DNA of 64,000 nt from an uncultured Campylobacter sp. (GCA_934718785.1 CAKVAF010000007.1:1-64000); one strand, 5' to 3'; shown: positions 50,945-62,177, counted from the first letter of the stretch. Notes: generated by a model not told the origin, from the sequence alone. A program made the numbers and translations.

Positions 50945-51712
50945 ATGAAAACTCAGGAAAAAGCCTATAAAATTCTTGCTTTACAGGAAAAAATTTCAAA
51001 CAATGCAGCCAAAGAACTGATCGATAAAGGCTTAGTGAGTTTTAAGGGCGCTAAAATTACGCTTGCTCGCACGCTTTTACCTATAAATGCATGTTTTGAA
51101 ATCATTCATCAAAAGCCAAGCAAAATCATCTTTGAAGATGAAAAAATCCTTGCGCTTAATAAAGCGGAGAATGTTTTAAGCCAGGAGCTTGAAAAAAGCT
51201 TTAAAGCAAGACTTTTAAACCGCTTGGATAAAGAAACGAGTGGTGTTTTGCTGTTTTGTAAGGATGAGAATTACCGCACACTTTGTATTGAAGAGTTTAA
51301 AAAACAAAGGGTTCAAAAGATCTATATCGCTATACTTAGCGGTATAATTGCGGATGAAATCATCATTAATGAGCCGATTTTAACGCTAAAAATCAAAGGT
51401 AAAGCCTTTTCAAAAGTTGATAAAAAAGGACTTAGTGCACTTACAAAAATCATTCCACTTCTCATTAGTGCTAAAAAAACTCTAGCAAAAATAGAAATTC
51501 CAACAGGAAGAACTCATCAAATACGCGCACATTGCGCATTTATAGGGCATGGCGTCGTTGGAGATACTAAATATGCGCGCAGCAAAGCGACTAGAATGTA
51601 TCTTCACAGCCTTAAAACCAAGCTTTTAAATCACAGCTTTTTCGCCCCGCTTGATGAGAGCTTTAACGCCTTTGGCTTTGAACCTAAAGGATTAAATTTA
51701 AAAGAGCTTTAA
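50945..51712 (+). CDS. RluA-family pseudouridine synthase
   Basis: The 255-residue protein has the catalytic region LLNRLDKETSGVLLF (Asp in RLDKETSG) and IPTGRTHQIRAH. A short S4-like N-terminal part is visible (EKISNNAAKELIDKGLVS). It matches Cj0708, a 23S rRNA type pseudouridine synthase; the exact target base is not clear. In C. jejuni ffh follows it, but here the next gene is fabI on the other strand. Confidence 0.9.
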   Translation: MKTQEKAYKILALQEKISNNAAKELIDKGLVSFKGAKITLARTLLPINACFEIIHQKPSKIIFEDEKILALNKAENVLSQELEKSFKARLLNRLDKETSGVLLFCKDENYRTLCIEEFKKQRVQKIYIAILSGIIADEIIINEPILTLKIKGKAFSKVDKKGLSALTKIIPLLISAKKTLAKIEIPTGRTHQIRAHCAFIGHGVVGDTKYARSKATRMYLHSLKTKLLNHSFFAPLDESFNAFGFEPKGLNLKEL

Positions 51713-51813
51713 ATAAGTTGATTTAAGATTTTGTGTTTAAATTTACAAAGACTTTAAATCAATTTTAATGCAAAAAATTAATAATTTTACTTAAACTTAA
51801 ATTAAAGTAAAAT

Positions 51814-52644
<831 letters not shown>

Positions 52645-53325
52645 TTATCCTTTAATTAATCTTAAAAAACTATTCACATTAAGAGCTGCAGAGCCGATGA
52701 GAGCGCCACTGCAATGCTCGATCTCAGTGATCGTTTTGATATTATCTTCATTCACACTGCCCCCATATAAAAGCTTGGCCTTTGAAAGCGAGCTTAAAAA
52801 CAAAAGCACGCTTTGAATGTCTTTAAATTCAGCACTCACGCCCGTGCCTATGGAATAAATAGGCTCGTAAGCAATGATTAAGTTTTTATAATTTAAATCA
52901 ATGATTTCAAGCTGTTTTTTTAAAAAATCCTTCGTCTTGCCATGCTTTTTAAGCTCTAAATCTTCGCCTATGCAAAAGATGATTTTAAGCTCATTTTCCT
53001 TAGCAAAGTCAAATTTAGCCTTTAAAAGCGCGTCCTTTTCGCCCAAAGCGCGCCTTTCGCTGTGTCCTATAAGCACGGTATTTATACTAAACTCGTCTAA
53101 ATGCTCCTTGCCAAGCTCGCCTGTAAATGCGCCCTTGACGCAAGGATAGAAATTTTGAGCGCCTTGTGTGAAATTTAGCTCTTCTTCTAAAAATGCCACG
53201 CTAGGTGGAAAAATGATAATTTCATCGCTATTTTTTTTATCCTTAAGCGCGTCATTGAGCCTTTTTGCGTAAAGTGCAAAGCTTGAGCGTGTGTGATTGC
53301 ATTTTAAATTCGCTGCGTAAATCAT
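52645..53325 (-). CDS. tpiA: Triosephosphate isomerase
   Basis: The 226-residue enzyme has the catalytic Lys in AANLKCNH, His in IGHSERR, and Glu in [16 protein letters not shown]. It is shorter than the typical 250 but matches Campylobacter homologues. It converts DHAP and GAP in the gluconeogenic direction in these asaccharolytic bacteria. It lies 15 bases after pgk. Confidence 0.95.
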   Translation of the reverse strand: MIYAANLKCNHTRSSFALYAKRLNDALKDKKNSDEIIIFPPSVAFLEEELNFTQGAQNFYPCVKGAFTGELGKEHLDEFSINTVLIGHSERRALGEKDALLKAKFDFAKENELKIIFCIGEDLELKKHGKTKDFLKKQLEIIDLNYKNLIIAYEPIYSIGTGVSAEFKDIQSVLLFLSSLSKAKLLYGGSVNEDNIKTITEIEHCSGALIGSAALNVNSFLRLIKG

Positions 53326-53340
53326 ATTTTATCCTTAATT

Positions 53341-54540
53341 TCAATCGCTTTTAATCTGCAAAGGCTTCACGCCCGGAAGTTCCTTGCCCTCGATGAGCTC
53401 AAGGCTTGCGCCACCCCCTGTTGAAATGAAAGTCATCTCATCCACATCGCCAGCGCGCGCGACCACATCGGCTGTATCGCCCCCGCCGATAACGCTTGTC
53501 GCGTGTGCATCAGCGATATAATGACTCATCTTAAGGCTTCCTTTGGAGAATTTATCGATCTCAAACACGCCCATAGGTCCATTCCACCATATCGTTTGCG
53601 CATCAGCTAGCACTTCTTTAAAAAGCGTTACACTCGCTGGTCCTATGTCAAGGCCCATCCAGCCAGCCGGGATTTCTTGCACGCTCACATACTGCATAAT
53701 GGCTTCTTGCGAGCAAGTTTGAGCAGCCACGACATCCACAGGCAGATAAATTTTAACCCCAAGTTCCTTACCCTTGTGTAAAATGCGCTTGGCTTCATCG
53801 ATAAGATCATCTTCTAAAAGCGAATTGCCTATATCTAGGCCTTGCGCCTTTAGAAAAGTAAATGCCATACCTCCGCCGATGATGAGTTTATCCACCTTTG
53901 GAAGTAAATTAATCAAAGCTTGCAGCTTACCACTCACTTTTGACCCACCTACGACAGCTACAAATGGGCGCGCTGGACGCTTGATGAGATTGTTTGCAAA
54001 CCCGATTTCTTTTAAGAGCAAAAAGCCCGCCGCCTTGTGATTTTCATCAAAAAATTTCGTTATAGCCTCCACACTTGCATGCGCTCTATGACACACGCCA
54101 AAGGCATCGTTGATATAAATTTCAGCCATATTAGCCAGTTCTTTAGCTAAGTTTTCATCATTTTTAGTCTCGCCCCTTTCAAAGCGCAAATTTTCAAGTA
54201 GTAAAATTTCGCCCGCCTTAAGATCGTTTGCCTTTTTTTGCGCGTCTTCACCGATAACATCTTTTGCCATAATGACTTCTTTATTCATCAGCCTTGCTAA
54301 GCGCTTTGCTACAGGTTCAAGAGAGTATTTTGCATTGATTTCTTTAGGACGGCCTAAATGAGAAGTTAAAATCACGCTGCAGCCATTATCCAAACAATAT
54401 CTTATCGTAGGAATAGCCGAGCGAATGCGCCTGTCATCTGTGATATTTAAAAACTCATCTTGCGGGACATTAAAATCACACCTGATAAAGACTTTTTTAC
54501 CTGAAATTTCAATATCTTTAAGCGAAATAATACCCTTCAT
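53341..54540 (-). CDS. pgk: Phosphoglycerate kinase
   Basis: I place the start at ATG 54540, after AAGGAGCTAGG, giving 399 residues; an in-frame codon 18 bases upstream lies inside gapA. Motifs: [51 protein letters not shown] and [14 protein letters not shown]. The start is one base after the gapA stop, so the two are tightly coupled. Confidence 0.96.
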   Translation of the reverse strand: MKGIISLKDIEISGKKVFIRCDFNVPQDEFLNITDDRRIRSAIPTIRYCLDNGCSVILTSHLGRPKEINAKYSLEPVAKRLARLMNKEVIMAKDVIGEDAQKKANDLKAGEILLLENLRFERGETKNDENLAKELANMAEIYINDAFGVCHRAHASVEAITKFFDENHKAAGFLLLKEIGFANNLIKRPARPFVAVVGGSKVSGKLQALINLLPKVDKLIIGGGMAFTFLKAQGLDIGNSLLEDDLIDEAKRILHKGKELGVKIYLPVDVVAAQTCSQEAIMQYVSVQEIPAGWMGLDIGPASVTLFKEVLADAQTIWWNGPMGVFEIDKFSKGSLKMSHYIADAHATSVIGGGDTADVVARAGDVDEMTFISTGGGASLELIEGKELPGVKPLQIKSD

Positions 54541-54541
54541 C

Positions 54542-55537
54542 CTAGCTCCTTGAAACAAAGCTTGCCATATCTACAAGGCGGCTTGAATAGCCCCATTCAT
54601 TATCATACCACGCAATGACCTTGATAAAATCATCACAAATGACCTGTGTTAAATCGCTAGCTACAACTGCTCCATAAGAACAAGTGATAAAATCGCTTGA
54701 AACGCGCTCTTCATCATCCACAAGCAAAAGCCCCTTTAAATTCGAAGCAGCAGCCTTTCTAAAGGCGTCGTTGATCTCATCTTTACTCACTTTTTTCTTA
54801 AGCAGAGCCGTTAAATCCACGCTTGAAACATCGACCACAGGCACGCGCATACTTTGTCCGTGAAGCTTGCCATTAAGCTCTGGCATGATGAGTTTCATTG
54901 CTTTAGCTGCTCCTGTGGAAGTGGGGATAATGTTTTGCGCTGCAGCTCTTGAGCGCCTTTTATCGCGTGCTTTTGCATCGATAATGCTTTGTCCATTCGT
55001 ATAAGCATGAATGGTCGTCATCAAGCCCTTTTCAATGCCAAAATTATCTTGCAAAACGCGGCACACAGGACCTAAGCAATTTGTCGTACAGCTTGCGTTT
55101 GATATGATTTTTTCGCCTTTGTAGTGTTGCGCATTTACGCCCAGCACGAAAGTGGGCGTATCATCTTTAGCAGGAGCGCTCATAATGACTTTTTCAATGC
55201 CTTTTTCTAAAAAAGGCTTGCATTTTTCTTGTGTTAAATGCGCACCCGTGCATTCAAGAACGATTTGAGCGCCAAACTTAGCAAAGTCAAGATTGTTGAT
55301 ATCGCGGCTTTTAAAAACTTTAATGTGTTTATTATCAATGATTAAATCATCGCCTTGACTTTGAACTTCGCCCTCATAAGGACCATGCACGGTATCGTAT
55401 TTAAAAAGATATTTGGTAAGCTCGATATCTGTAGTATCATTGATTGCTACAAGCTCGACATCATCGCGCTTTAAAGCGATCCTAGCAACGCAACGTCCTA
55501 TGCGTCCAAAGCCATTTATTGCAATTTTTACAGCCAT
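54542..55537 (-). CDS. gapA: Glyceraldehyde-3-phosphate dehydrogenase
   Basis: The 331-residue protein has [16 protein letters not shown], the catalytic Cys in [12 protein letters not shown] and [14 protein letters not shown] at the C-terminus. It is the first gene of the gapA-pgk-tpiA-fabI set. It is divergent from the nadD-rsfS fusion with a 59-base shared promoter region. Confidence 0.97.
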   Translation of the reverse strand: MAVKIAINGFGRIGRCVARIALKRDDVELVAINDTTDIELTKYLFKYDTVHGPYEGEVQSQGDDLIIDNKHIKVFKSRDINNLDFAKFGAQIVLECTGAHLTQEKCKPFLEKGIEKVIMSAPAKDDTPTFVLGVNAQHYKGEKIISNASCTTNCLGPVCRVLQDNFGIEKGLMTTIHAYTNGQSIIDAKARDKRRSRAAAQNIIPTSTGAAKAMKLIMPELNGKLHGQSMRVPVVDVSSVDLTALLKKKVSKDEINDAFRKAAASNLKGLLLVDDEERVSSDFITCSYGAVVASDLTQVICDDFIKVIAWYDNEWGYSSRLVDMASFVSRS

Positions 55538-55596
55538 TTAATGTCCTTTTATAAAATAATCTGCTAATATTTTACAAAAAAAAGGTTAAATTTTTT

Positions 55597-56484
55597 ATGA
55601 AAGTTGCAGTTTTTGGCGGAAGTTTTGATCCGCCTCACATAGGACACGATTTAATCATCAAAAGCGCGTTCAAAAGCCTAGATATAGATAAACTTTTCAT
55701 TATCCCCACTTATATCAACCCTTTTAAAAAAGGCTTTGTCGCAGATGAAAATACAAGGCTTGCTTGGGTTAAAAAGCTTTGGGGGAGTTTAGAAAAGGTT
55801 GAATTTTTAGATTATGAAGTGCGCGCAAAGCGTCCGGTGCCAAGCATTGAAAGCGTGGAGTTTATAGAAAAAAATTTTAAGCCTGATAAAATATATTTTA
55901 TCATAGGTGCTGATCATTTAAAAAGCTTAAATTTATGGCATAATTACGAACAATTAGCCAAAAAAGTGGAATTTATCGTAGCAACTCGTGGTCAAATAAA
56001 GGTGCCTAAAAACTTTAAAATCCTTGATATAAACGCGCTCATTGCTTCAAGTGAGATTAGAGAAAATTTAAAAAAAGATAAAAGTTTGCTGGATAAAATC
56101 CCAAGTTCAATCAGCGATGAAGTGGATCAAATTTATACAAAAACAAAGGAAAACTCAATGCAAAAAAGAATTGATAAAATTGTTGCGATTTTAGATGAGA
56201 AAAAGGCTGAGGATATCGAAGTTTTTGATATGCGGGGCAAGGAGTATTTCACGGATTTTGTCATCCTTACTACAAGTCTTACGCAGCGACACGCTCTTTC
56301 TTTAATCGATGAGCTGAAGACTCAGTTAAAAGGGGCTAAAGAAGAGTTTTTAAGCATTGAAAGTAGCGAAGATTGGAGTGTGATTGATTTAGGCGATATT
56401 ATCATTCATCTTTTAAGCCAAGATTACCGCGCTAAATACAACATCGAAGAGCTTTTAAAGAGCTTGCAAGAGCAAAAGAGCTGA
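55597..56484 (+). CDS. nadD: NadD-RsfS fusion: nicotinate-nucleotide adenylyltransferase plus ribosomal silencing factor
   Basis: Residues 1-185 are NadD: VAVFGGSFDPPHIGH (nucleotidyltransferase HxGH), FIPTYINPFK-type IIPTYINPF and ASSEIREN. Residues 188-295 are RsfS: QKRIDKIVAILDEKKAEDIE, YFTDFVILTT, SEDWSVIDLGDIIIHLL. In C. jejuni they are separate adjacent genes (Cj1404, Cj1405). Here no stop lies between them. The linker still contains AAGGA (56146-56150) followed after 7 bases by ATG 56158, so RsfS may also be made alone from an internal start. NadD makes NaAD; RsfS binds L14 and keeps ribosomal subunits apart. Confidence 0.88.
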   Translation: MKVAVFGGSFDPPHIGHDLIIKSAFKSLDIDKLFIIPTYINPFKKGFVADENTRLAWVKKLWGSLEKVEFLDYEVRAKRPVPSIESVEFIEKNFKPDKIYFIIGADHLKSLNLWHNYEQLAKKVEFIVATRGQIKVPKNFKILDINALIASSEIRENLKKDKSLLDKIPSSISDEVDQIYTKTKENSMQKRIDKIVAILDEKKAEDIEVFDMRGKEYFTDFVILTTSLTQRHALSLIDELKTQLKGAKEEFLSIESSEDWSVIDLGDIIIHLLSQDYRAKYNIEELLKSLQEQKS

Positions 56485-56532
56485 GCGCTTTGGTTTTTAA
56501 ATTTCGTGCAAAATTAGTGTTTAAATTTTAAT

Positions 56533-57243
56533 TCATTTTATATTTTCAAGGACTTTTTCTTTATCAAGCCTTTCTTGCATAAGCTTGCGCGTGTTGCTGA
56601 GCCAATTTTCTTTACTGGTATTAACTAGGGGCAAGCAAATGAGCTTTAAAGTGCCACTTTTAAGGCTTAAAGCCTTGCTGTCAAGGATTTTAGCAGAATC
56701 GACGATTAAAATGGGCTGGACTTTAAGACCTAGCTTTTCAGCTAAAACCTGCGCCCCACTTTGAAATTTAAGCATTTTTTCGCCCTTACTTCGCGTGCCT
56801 TCTGGAAAAATAGCCAAAACGCGCCCCTCATCCAAACGCTGCTTCGCTTCTTTTAAAATGCGCACTAAATCACGCGGATTGCTTCTATCAATACATAAAA
56901 GCTTAGGCTTAATCATGGCAAATTTAAAAATAGGAATTTCGCGCAATTCTTTTTTAGCTATCCATGCTAAATTCTTAGGATACAAGCTTTCAAGCGCGAT
57001 GATATCAAGCATACTTTGATGATTCATTAAAATCATATTGGCTTTATTATCAAACTCGCCCACAAGCTCGTAATCAAAGCCAAATACCTCGCCTTGCAAA
57101 CTCGCCCAAGATTTTCGGATTTGCCAAATTTGAGTTTGCGAGCGCGCAAAGCAAAAGGCTAAAAATACACAAAGCACGCTAAAAGTGGAAAAAGGCAGGT
57201 AGAGTAGGGCTTTTATCCTTGCGCCAAGTTTTTTAAATGACAT
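56533..57243 (-). CDS. plsC: 1-acyl-sn-glycerol-3-phosphate acyltransferase
   Basis: The preferred start is ATG 57243, with AAAAGGA 5 bases upstream, giving 236 residues; the longer frame to 57270 overlaps the upstream gene and lacks an RBS. NHQSMLD (HX4D) and FPEGTRS are the acyltransferase motifs. It acylates lysophosphatidic acid at the membrane through an N-terminal hydrophobic segment. It matches Cj0516 and lies next to the same neighbour. Confidence 0.93.
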   Translation of the reverse strand: MSFKKLGARIKALLYLPFSTFSVLCVFLAFCFARSQTQIWQIRKSWASLQGEVFGFDYELVGEFDNKANMILMNHQSMLDIIALESLYPKNLAWIAKKELREIPIFKFAMIKPKLLCIDRSNPRDLVRILKEAKQRLDEGRVLAIFPEGTRSKGEKMLKFQSGAQVLAEKLGLKVQPILIVDSAKILDSKALSLKSGTLKLICLPLVNTSKENWLSNTRKLMQERLDKEKVLENIK

Positions 57244-57256
57244 TTTTGTCCTTTTA

Positions 57257-58417
57257 TCACTCGAAGTCATTTTTATTCACCCAGCCGATTTTACCATCTT
57301 TAAATAAAACCTTGATATAATCTTGCCTTTTACCTAAAATTTCGACTTTCTCAGTGCTTTTGCTTTTGTAAAAATAGCTTGAATTAGCAGTTGGCAAAAG
57401 CTGAGCATTCGTGCCTGCTTTTAGTGTGGCGATTTTATTGCTGCTGTCAAATAAAAAGCTTAGCGCAAATGCTACGATTGCAAGGGCAAAAAAGATATAA
57501 TTTTTCCGCCACACAAAAACGAGTGCAAAAAGTCCTGCTAGTACCCATAAACTCACTTGTTTGTAGATATTTAAGCTGTTTTCTTTAGGATTTAAATCAC
57601 TTTGCGTGCTCACAGGGCTTTCTTCTTCGATAATCACCTTTAAAGAAATATTTTCAAGCTTGTTTGTAAGTAAGTTAAAATAAGAAAAATCAAGGCTTTT
57701 TTTACTTGGCGAAAACACAGCAGAATAAAGCGCACTTGATTTGTTGAAATCACCACTCAAACTATCAATTCTTTGATGAGCGATATCACTATCTTTGAGC
57801 TTGAAATTTCTTAAATTTGCATTTGTTGCGCTAAGTTCTACGACCATGACTAAATTTTTATCATCAAAATATCTCGTCCTTGCATTTTTTGCGCTCAGAC
57901 TATCTGCTACGATACCTGAATAATTGGAATCAGCGCTGATTTTTTTAAAGCTTATGGGCTCTAAAATGAGACTGGATTTTTGAAAGATTTTTTTATTGCG
58001 TAAAAGCTGCACTTCAACGCTTTCAAATCTAGCATTTGAGTCCTTTGCTTGAAAATAAAGGCTTGTTTGATAGGAATTTGCAGCGATTTTATACCATTTA
58101 GCATTGGGATTTAAAAACTCTAGGCTATCATTTTTATTGAGACTGATATTAAAGTCAAAGTCTGTGTTTTGCGCTGTTTTGGCGATGATATCTAGCTTGA
58201 AAACTTCGCCCACGAAAAAGCTTTTTTTATAAGCACTGCTGCTTAGTACCAAATCGCTTGTCGCTACAAACTCATCGCTTATATTCTCATCATTAAAGTC
58301 GTTTTCATCGCTTGCAGCCACACTTTGATAAATGCGCTTTTGATTTTCGTCCAAATTTAAAGCGCTAAGATTTAAGCTGAGTAAAAGGAGTAAAAAAAGT
58401 GTTTTTGTCAGTTTCAT
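57257..58417 (-). CDS. BatD-like periplasmic protein with C-terminal SH3-type domain
   Basis: The 386-residue product has a signal peptide (about 1-19), a beta-rich periplasmic part (AYKKSFFVGEVFKLDIIAKT) and two hydrophobic segments near 290-330. A short SH3-like end closes it (LKAGTNAQLLPT...KVLFKDGKIGWVNKNDFE). It matches Cj0515. Function is unknown; BatD-like proteins are linked to MoxR/aerotolerance sets, but no moxR or batA lies here. Confidence 0.78.
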   Translation of the reverse strand: MKLTKTLFLLLLLSLNLSALNLDENQKRIYQSVAASDENDFNDENISDEFVATSDLVLSSSAYKKSFFVGEVFKLDIIAKTAQNTDFDFNISLNKNDSLEFLNPNAKWYKIAANSYQTSLYFQAKDSNARFESVEVQLLRNKKIFQKSSLILEPISFKKISADSNYSGIVADSLSAKNARTRYFDDKNLVMVVELSATNANLRNFKLKDSDIAHQRIDSLSGDFNKSSALYSAVFSPSKKSLDFSYFNLLTNKLENISLKVIIEEESPVSTQSDLNPKENSLNIYKQVSLWVLAGLFALVFVWRKNYIFFALAIVAFALSFLFDSSNKIATLKAGTNAQLLPTANSSYFYKSKSTEKVEILGKRQDYIKVLFKDGKIGWVNKNDFE

Positions 58418-58448
58418 TTTATTCCTTATTGAATGAATTTAAAAATCA

Positions 58449-58471
58449 CAAAACTCGCGCCGCTGTTTTTG
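58449..58471 (-). repeat. Intact copy of the CAAAAC/GTTTTG hairpin element
   Basis: CAAAAC (58449-58454) and GTTTTTG (58465-58471) flank TCGCGCCGCT. On the minus strand the loop reads AGCGGCGCGA, which matches the loops at 33352 (AGCGGCACAG) and 27219 (AGCGCCACAA). It lies in the gap before the BatD-like gene. Confidence 0.65.
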
Positions 58472-58507
58472 AATTTATTTTAAATTTTAAATTCGCTAAG
58501 CAAATTG

Positions 58508-58543
58508 TGGATTGCCACGCGGACAAGCCCACTCATAATGACG
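58508..58543 (-). repeat. Single REP-like unit
   Basis: On the minus strand it reads CGTCATTATGAGTGGGC...CGTGGCAATCC, with inner stem GGGCTTGTCC. It is the third locus of the palindrome family at 40.1 and 45.2 kb. It sits in the gap between purQ and the BatD-like gene, which holds no ORF I can support. Confidence 0.7.
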
Positions 58544-58619
58544 GATTTAGTAACTTTCACGCAGGATTTTACAAGCTCTAATAAAGACACCAAAAAAGCC
58601 GAGTCGTTTTCAAAGCCTG

Positions 58620-59267
58620 CTAAGATAAAAATCCTTCAAGCATTTTAAGCCCTACGCTATTTCCCAAAAGCTCATCACAAGCGCGCTCAGGATGAGGCAT
58701 AAGCGCAAAAATCTTTTTATTTTCATCACAAATTCCAGCAATATCAGCGCTAGAGCCGTTTAAGTTTTCTACATATTTAAGCGTGATTAAATCTTTATCG
58801 TGCAAATATTTAAGTGTATCATCATCTGCGTAAAAATTGCCCTCGCCGTGCGCTACAGGCAGGCGTATGACTTCATCTTTTTTGAAATTTTTACACAGAG
58901 CGTTTTGATTTGAAATCACTCTTAATTTTTGCTCTTTAGCAATAAAGCTTAAGTTTTTGTTGCGAAGCAGCGCGCCTTTTAGCAAATGAAGCTCGGTAAG
59001 CATTTGAAAGCCGTTGCAAATGCCTAGCACGAAGCCACCTTTTTCGGCGTGTTTTTTTAAAACTTTCATCGCCGGAGCAAATTTAGCAATGGCTCCACAT
59101 CTTAGATAATCTCCATACGAAAAACCTCCGGGCAAGATGATTAAATCCGCGCTAAAATCATCCTTCTCATACCATACAATCTCAGGCTTTACACCCAGCT
59201 TTTCAAAGGCATAAGCTGTGTCAAATTCGCAATTTACGCCCGGTAGTCTAATGATGGCAATTTTCAT
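58620..59267 (-). CDS. purQ: FGAM synthase subunit PurQ (glutaminase)
   Basis: The 215-residue glutaminase feeds ammonia to PurL. It has the catalytic Cys in GICNGFQML, LPGGFSYGDYLR, and His/Glu in LMPHPERA. It overlaps purS by 4 bases. PurL is not in the window. Order ctpA-purC-purS-purQ matches C. jejuni. Confidence 0.95.
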   Translation of the reverse strand: MKIAIIRLPGVNCEFDTAYAFEKLGVKPEIVWYEKDDFSADLIILPGGFSYGDYLRCGAIAKFAPAMKVLKKHAEKGGFVLGICNGFQMLTELHLLKGALLRNKNLSFIAKEQKLRVISNQNALCKNFKKDEVIRLPVAHGEGNFYADDDTLKYLHDKDLITLKYVENLNGSSADIAGICDENKKIFALMPHPERACDELLGNSVGLKMLEGFLS

Positions 59268-59500
59268 AAAACAATCTCGTAATCTTCGATAACAGTGTTT
59301 GCTAAAAGCTCTTCACACATCGCCCTAGCTTGCACAAGCGCGTTTTCTTGATCATTTTCTTTTAAATCAAAGCTGATTTCTTTAGCCATTTTAAGATCGC
59401 TTACATTACTAAAATCAAGCGCGTGCAAAGCCTTTTCAATGGCTTTTGCTTGAGGGTCTAGCACGCCTTTTTTTAAAAAAATTCGAATTTTAATTTTCAT
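59264..59500 (-). CDS. purS: FGAM synthase subunit PurS
   Basis: The 78-residue PurS bridges PurQ and PurL. It reads KIRIFLKKGVLDPQAKAIEK and ends ELLANTVIEDYEIVL, the family pattern. It lies 20 bases after purC. Confidence 0.95.
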   Translation of the reverse strand: MKIKIRIFLKKGVLDPQAKAIEKALHALDFSNVSDLKMAKEISFDLKENDQENALVQARAMCEELLANTVIEDYEIVL

Positions 59501-59520
59501 TTTTTACCCTATCTTTAAAT

Positions 59521-60231
59521 TTAGCTTAAAATTCTTTTCAAAACTTCTTCATAAGCCATCTTAAGATTGCCTAAATCTTGTCTGAAACGATCTTTATCTA
59601 GCTTTTCATTCGTCTCTTTATCCCAGAAACGGCAACTATCAGGACTGATCTCATCGCATAAAATAATGCTTCCATCTTTATCATAGCCCAGCTCGATTTT
59701 AAAATCAATCAAGCGCAAGTTTTTAGTATCAAAAAAGTCTTTTAAAATTTGATTGATTTGCCTTGCGATTTGCTTGATTTTTTCAATATCTGCCTTATCT
59801 TTAACCAAATTTAAAAGCAAGCAATGCTCATCATTGATAAAAGGATCGCCCAGCTTATCATCTTTTAAGCAAAACTCCACTAATGCAAAAGGCAAAACCT
59901 CACCATCTTTAATGCCTAGCCTTTTGCAAAGCGAGCCCGTAGCGACATTGCGCACGATGATTTCAATGGGGATGATTTGGCATTTTTTTACAAGCTGTTC
60001 GTTTTCGCTCAAAGTTTTTACCAAATGCGTTCTAATACCCTTTTTTTTAAGTAAATGAAAAAGTTCGGTTGAAATTTGAGCATTCAGCGCGCCCTTGCCC
60101 TTTTCACTGCCTTTCTTTTCAGCATTAAAAGCGGTTAGATCGTCTTTAAATTCACTAATGAGTAAATTCTCATCATCTGTTTTGTAAAGTTTCTTGCCCT
60201 TGCCCTCATATAAAAGCTCTTTTTTAGTCAT
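59521..60231 (-). CDS. purC: SAICAR synthetase
   Basis: The 236-residue enzyme joins aspartate to CAIR. Motifs: [52 protein letters not shown] and [11 protein letters not shown]. It overlaps ctpA by 8 bases. Confidence 0.97.
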   Translation of the reverse strand: MTKKELLYEGKGKKLYKTDDENLLISEFKDDLTAFNAEKKGSEKGKGALNAQISTELFHLLKKKGIRTHLVKTLSENEQLVKKCQIIPIEIIVRNVATGSLCKRLGIKDGEVLPFALVEFCLKDDKLGDPFINDEHCLLLNLVKDKADIEKIKQIARQINQILKDFFDTKNLRLIDFKIELGYDKDGSIILCDEISPDSCRFWDKETNEKLDKDRFRQDLGNLKMAYEEVLKRILS

Positions 60232-61543
60232 TTTTAATACCTTGAATGTTTAAAATTTTAACCGCGTCAATGGCTGATTTAAGCTGTGCGTCGTTGTTGA
60301 TTTGCTCTTTTGTGATGATATTTTTATCTTCTTTTTTGCCACTTTTATTTTTATCATCAATTTTTTCAAGCTCGCTTTGTAGATGAAGTTTTAAATCACT
60401 TTCTTTAACACTAAAGCCATCTTGCTCGGCATTGACCTTGCCTGCAAAGACTTCAATGTCAGGTTTTACGCCCACCGCTTGAATGGTGCGCCCACTTGGC
60501 AGATAATAGCGCGCGATAGTGAGTTTAATGGCTTCTTTTTTATTGATTTGCATAATACTTTGCACGCTACCCTTGCCAAAGGTGTTTTCGCCCACGATAA
60601 TGGCGCGTTTTAAATCTTGCAAAGCCCCACTTACAATCTCACTCGCACTGGCACTTCCGCCATTTACAAGCACGACCATAGGCGCATTTGTAAGCTTTTT
60701 ACTCGCCACAGCTTTATAATCTTTGTTTTCTTCAGCGATTTTACCTTTTTGAGAGACGATAGTTCCATTACTTACGAATAAATTTGTAAGCTCGATAGCT
60801 TGATCAAGTAGCCCGCCCGGATTATTTCTTAAATCCAAAATAATGCCCTTAACTTTAGGATATTTTTTAAGTGCCTTTGTTGCAGCTTCTGCGACATTTT
60901 TATCAAAGCTAGCCACTCTTAAATAAAGCAAATTCTCATCTTCAATCAGCTTAGCATAAACGCTTTCAACCTTGATGATATCACGCGTAAGTTTTAGGTC
61001 AATAGGCTTGGCTTCGCCTTTTCTAAAAAGTGTGATTTCAATTTCAGTTTTTGGCTTGCCGCGCATTTTATCCACCGCTTCATCAAGCTTCATTCCAAGC
61101 GTGGATTCGCCGTTAATGCGCAAGATCACATCGCCTGATTTTACCCCGGCTTTATCGGCAGGAGTGCCCTCAATAGGTGCAATGACACTTAATGCTCCAT
61201 CTTTCATCCCTACAGTAATGCCAAGTCCGCCAAATTCGCCATTTGTTTGAATTTTCATATCTTCGAAGTCTTTTTCATTTAAGAAAGAAGAATGTGCGTC
61301 TAAATTTGAAAGAAGTCCAGAAATGGATTTGTCGATTAAATCTGTGATATTTTCATCATCGACATAGTATTGCTGCACGATAGCAAGGGTTTTTGTATAT
61401 TTATCCAGTGCTTCAATGCGCTTATCTAACTCATCTTGCGAGAGTTTATTTTGCGCTAGGCTCGCATTTGTCGTTACTAAAAGACAGAGCGCGAGCGTGC
61501 TAAAAAAGCCTAAAATACTTGCGAAAAAACGTTTTGTTTTCAA
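60224..61543 (-). CDS. ctpA: Carboxy-terminal processing protease (S41)
   Basis: The 439-residue protease has a signal peptide (about 1-30), a PDZ domain (near 95-175, [20 protein letters not shown]) and the S41 catalytic region with Ser in [14 protein letters not shown] and Lys in [11 protein letters not shown]. It acts in the periplasm. It is the first gene before purC. Gap to the CsoR-like gene is 108 bases, shared by divergent promoters. Confidence 0.94.
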   Translation of the reverse strand: MKTKRFFASILGFFSTLALCLLVTTNASLAQNKLSQDELDKRIEALDKYTKTLAIVQQYYVDDENITDLIDKSISGLLSNLDAHSSFLNEKDFEDMKIQTNGEFGGLGITVGMKDGALSVIAPIEGTPADKAGVKSGDVILRINGESTLGMKLDEAVDKMRGKPKTEIEITLFRKGEAKPIDLKLTRDIIKVESVYAKLIEDENLLYLRVASFDKNVAEAATKALKKYPKVKGIILDLRNNPGGLLDQAIELTNLFVSNGTIVSQKGKIAEENKDYKAVASKKLTNAPMVVLVNGGSASASEIVSGALQDLKRAIIVGENTFGKGSVQSIMQINKKEAIKLTIARYYLPSGRTIQAVGVKPDIEVFAGKVNAEQDGFSVKESDLKLHLQSELEKIDDKNKSGKKEDKNIITKEQINNDAQLKSAIDAVKILNIQGIKND

Positions 61544-61651
61544 GGTTTGAACTCCAATTAAAAAGATAAAAGCAAATTTTAATCAAATTTGCTTAAAAAT
61601 TTGTAAATAAAAGCACTTTTTGTTACAATAATAAGAAAAAAGGTCGAAGCT

Positions 61652-62068
61652 ATGCCAAATTCAAAAGATATCAAAGGCTTTAAAAGCGTGCATTCAAAAA
61701 AGCACGATGAGAAAGCGCACTCAGGCGAGAAACTTCACTCGCACGAAAATTTACACTCACACGTTTTAAATACTAAAAAAATTCACACTCAGCACACACA
61801 CATTCATTCTAAAGGGCATGATAAAGCGATGATGAACCGCTTGAGTAAGAGTATAGGGCATTTGGAGCGGGTTAAAATGATGATAGAGCAGGGCAAAGAC
61901 TGCGCCGAAGTATTAGTCCAGCTTGCTGCAGTGCGCGGCGAGCTTAATAGCACGGGAAAATGTATCCTTAAAGAGCATTTAAGTCACTGCATTATCCACG
62001 CTATTGAAGAAGGCGATATACAAAAAATCGAAGAGCTTAAAAAAGCCATCGATAGCTTTATGAAATGA
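61652..62068 (+). CDS. CsoR-type metal-sensing repressor with His-rich N-terminal tail
   Basis: The last 78 residues are a CsoR/RcnR/FrmR domain (RLSKSIGHLERVKMMIEQGK). The metal ligands fit the copper signature of CsoR: Cys84, His109 and Cys113, with spacing 25 and 4 as in CsoR Cys-His-Cys. RcnR or FrmR would not have Cys at the last position. The first 60 residues are extra and hold about twelve His (HSHENLHSHV, HTQHTHIHS), which could store or bind metal or nickel. No target gene such as copA or copZ lies adjacent. It matches Cj0510c by position before clpB. Confidence 0.85.
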   Translation: MPNSKDIKGFKSVHSKKHDEKAHSGEKLHSHENLHSHVLNTKKIHTQHTHIHSKGHDKAMMNRLSKSIGHLERVKMMIEQGKDCAEVLVQLAAVRGELNSTGKCILKEHLSHCIIHAIEEGDIQKIEELKKAIDSFMK

Positions 62069-62112
62069 GCCTGTAAAAAAATTAAAAAATCTTAGATTGA
62101 TGATAAAATTTA

Positions 62113-62144
62113 AAAGCTCTTAAAAGGCTTATTTTAAGAGCTTT
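62113..62144 (+). terminator. Terminator between the CsoR-like gene and clpB
   Basis: AAAGCTCTTAAAA (62113-62125) pairs perfectly with TTTTAAGAGCTTT (62132-62144) around a 6-base loop. It separates the regulator from clpB. Confidence 0.75.
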
Positions 62145-62177
62145 CATTAAAAATTTAAAAAAATTTATTAAAAAAAC

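Noticed and set aside
58399..58581. 60-codon ORF in the gap before the BatD-like gene
   Set aside because: It runs through the hairpin element and the REP unit and overlaps the start of the annotated gene; no sign of selection as protein.
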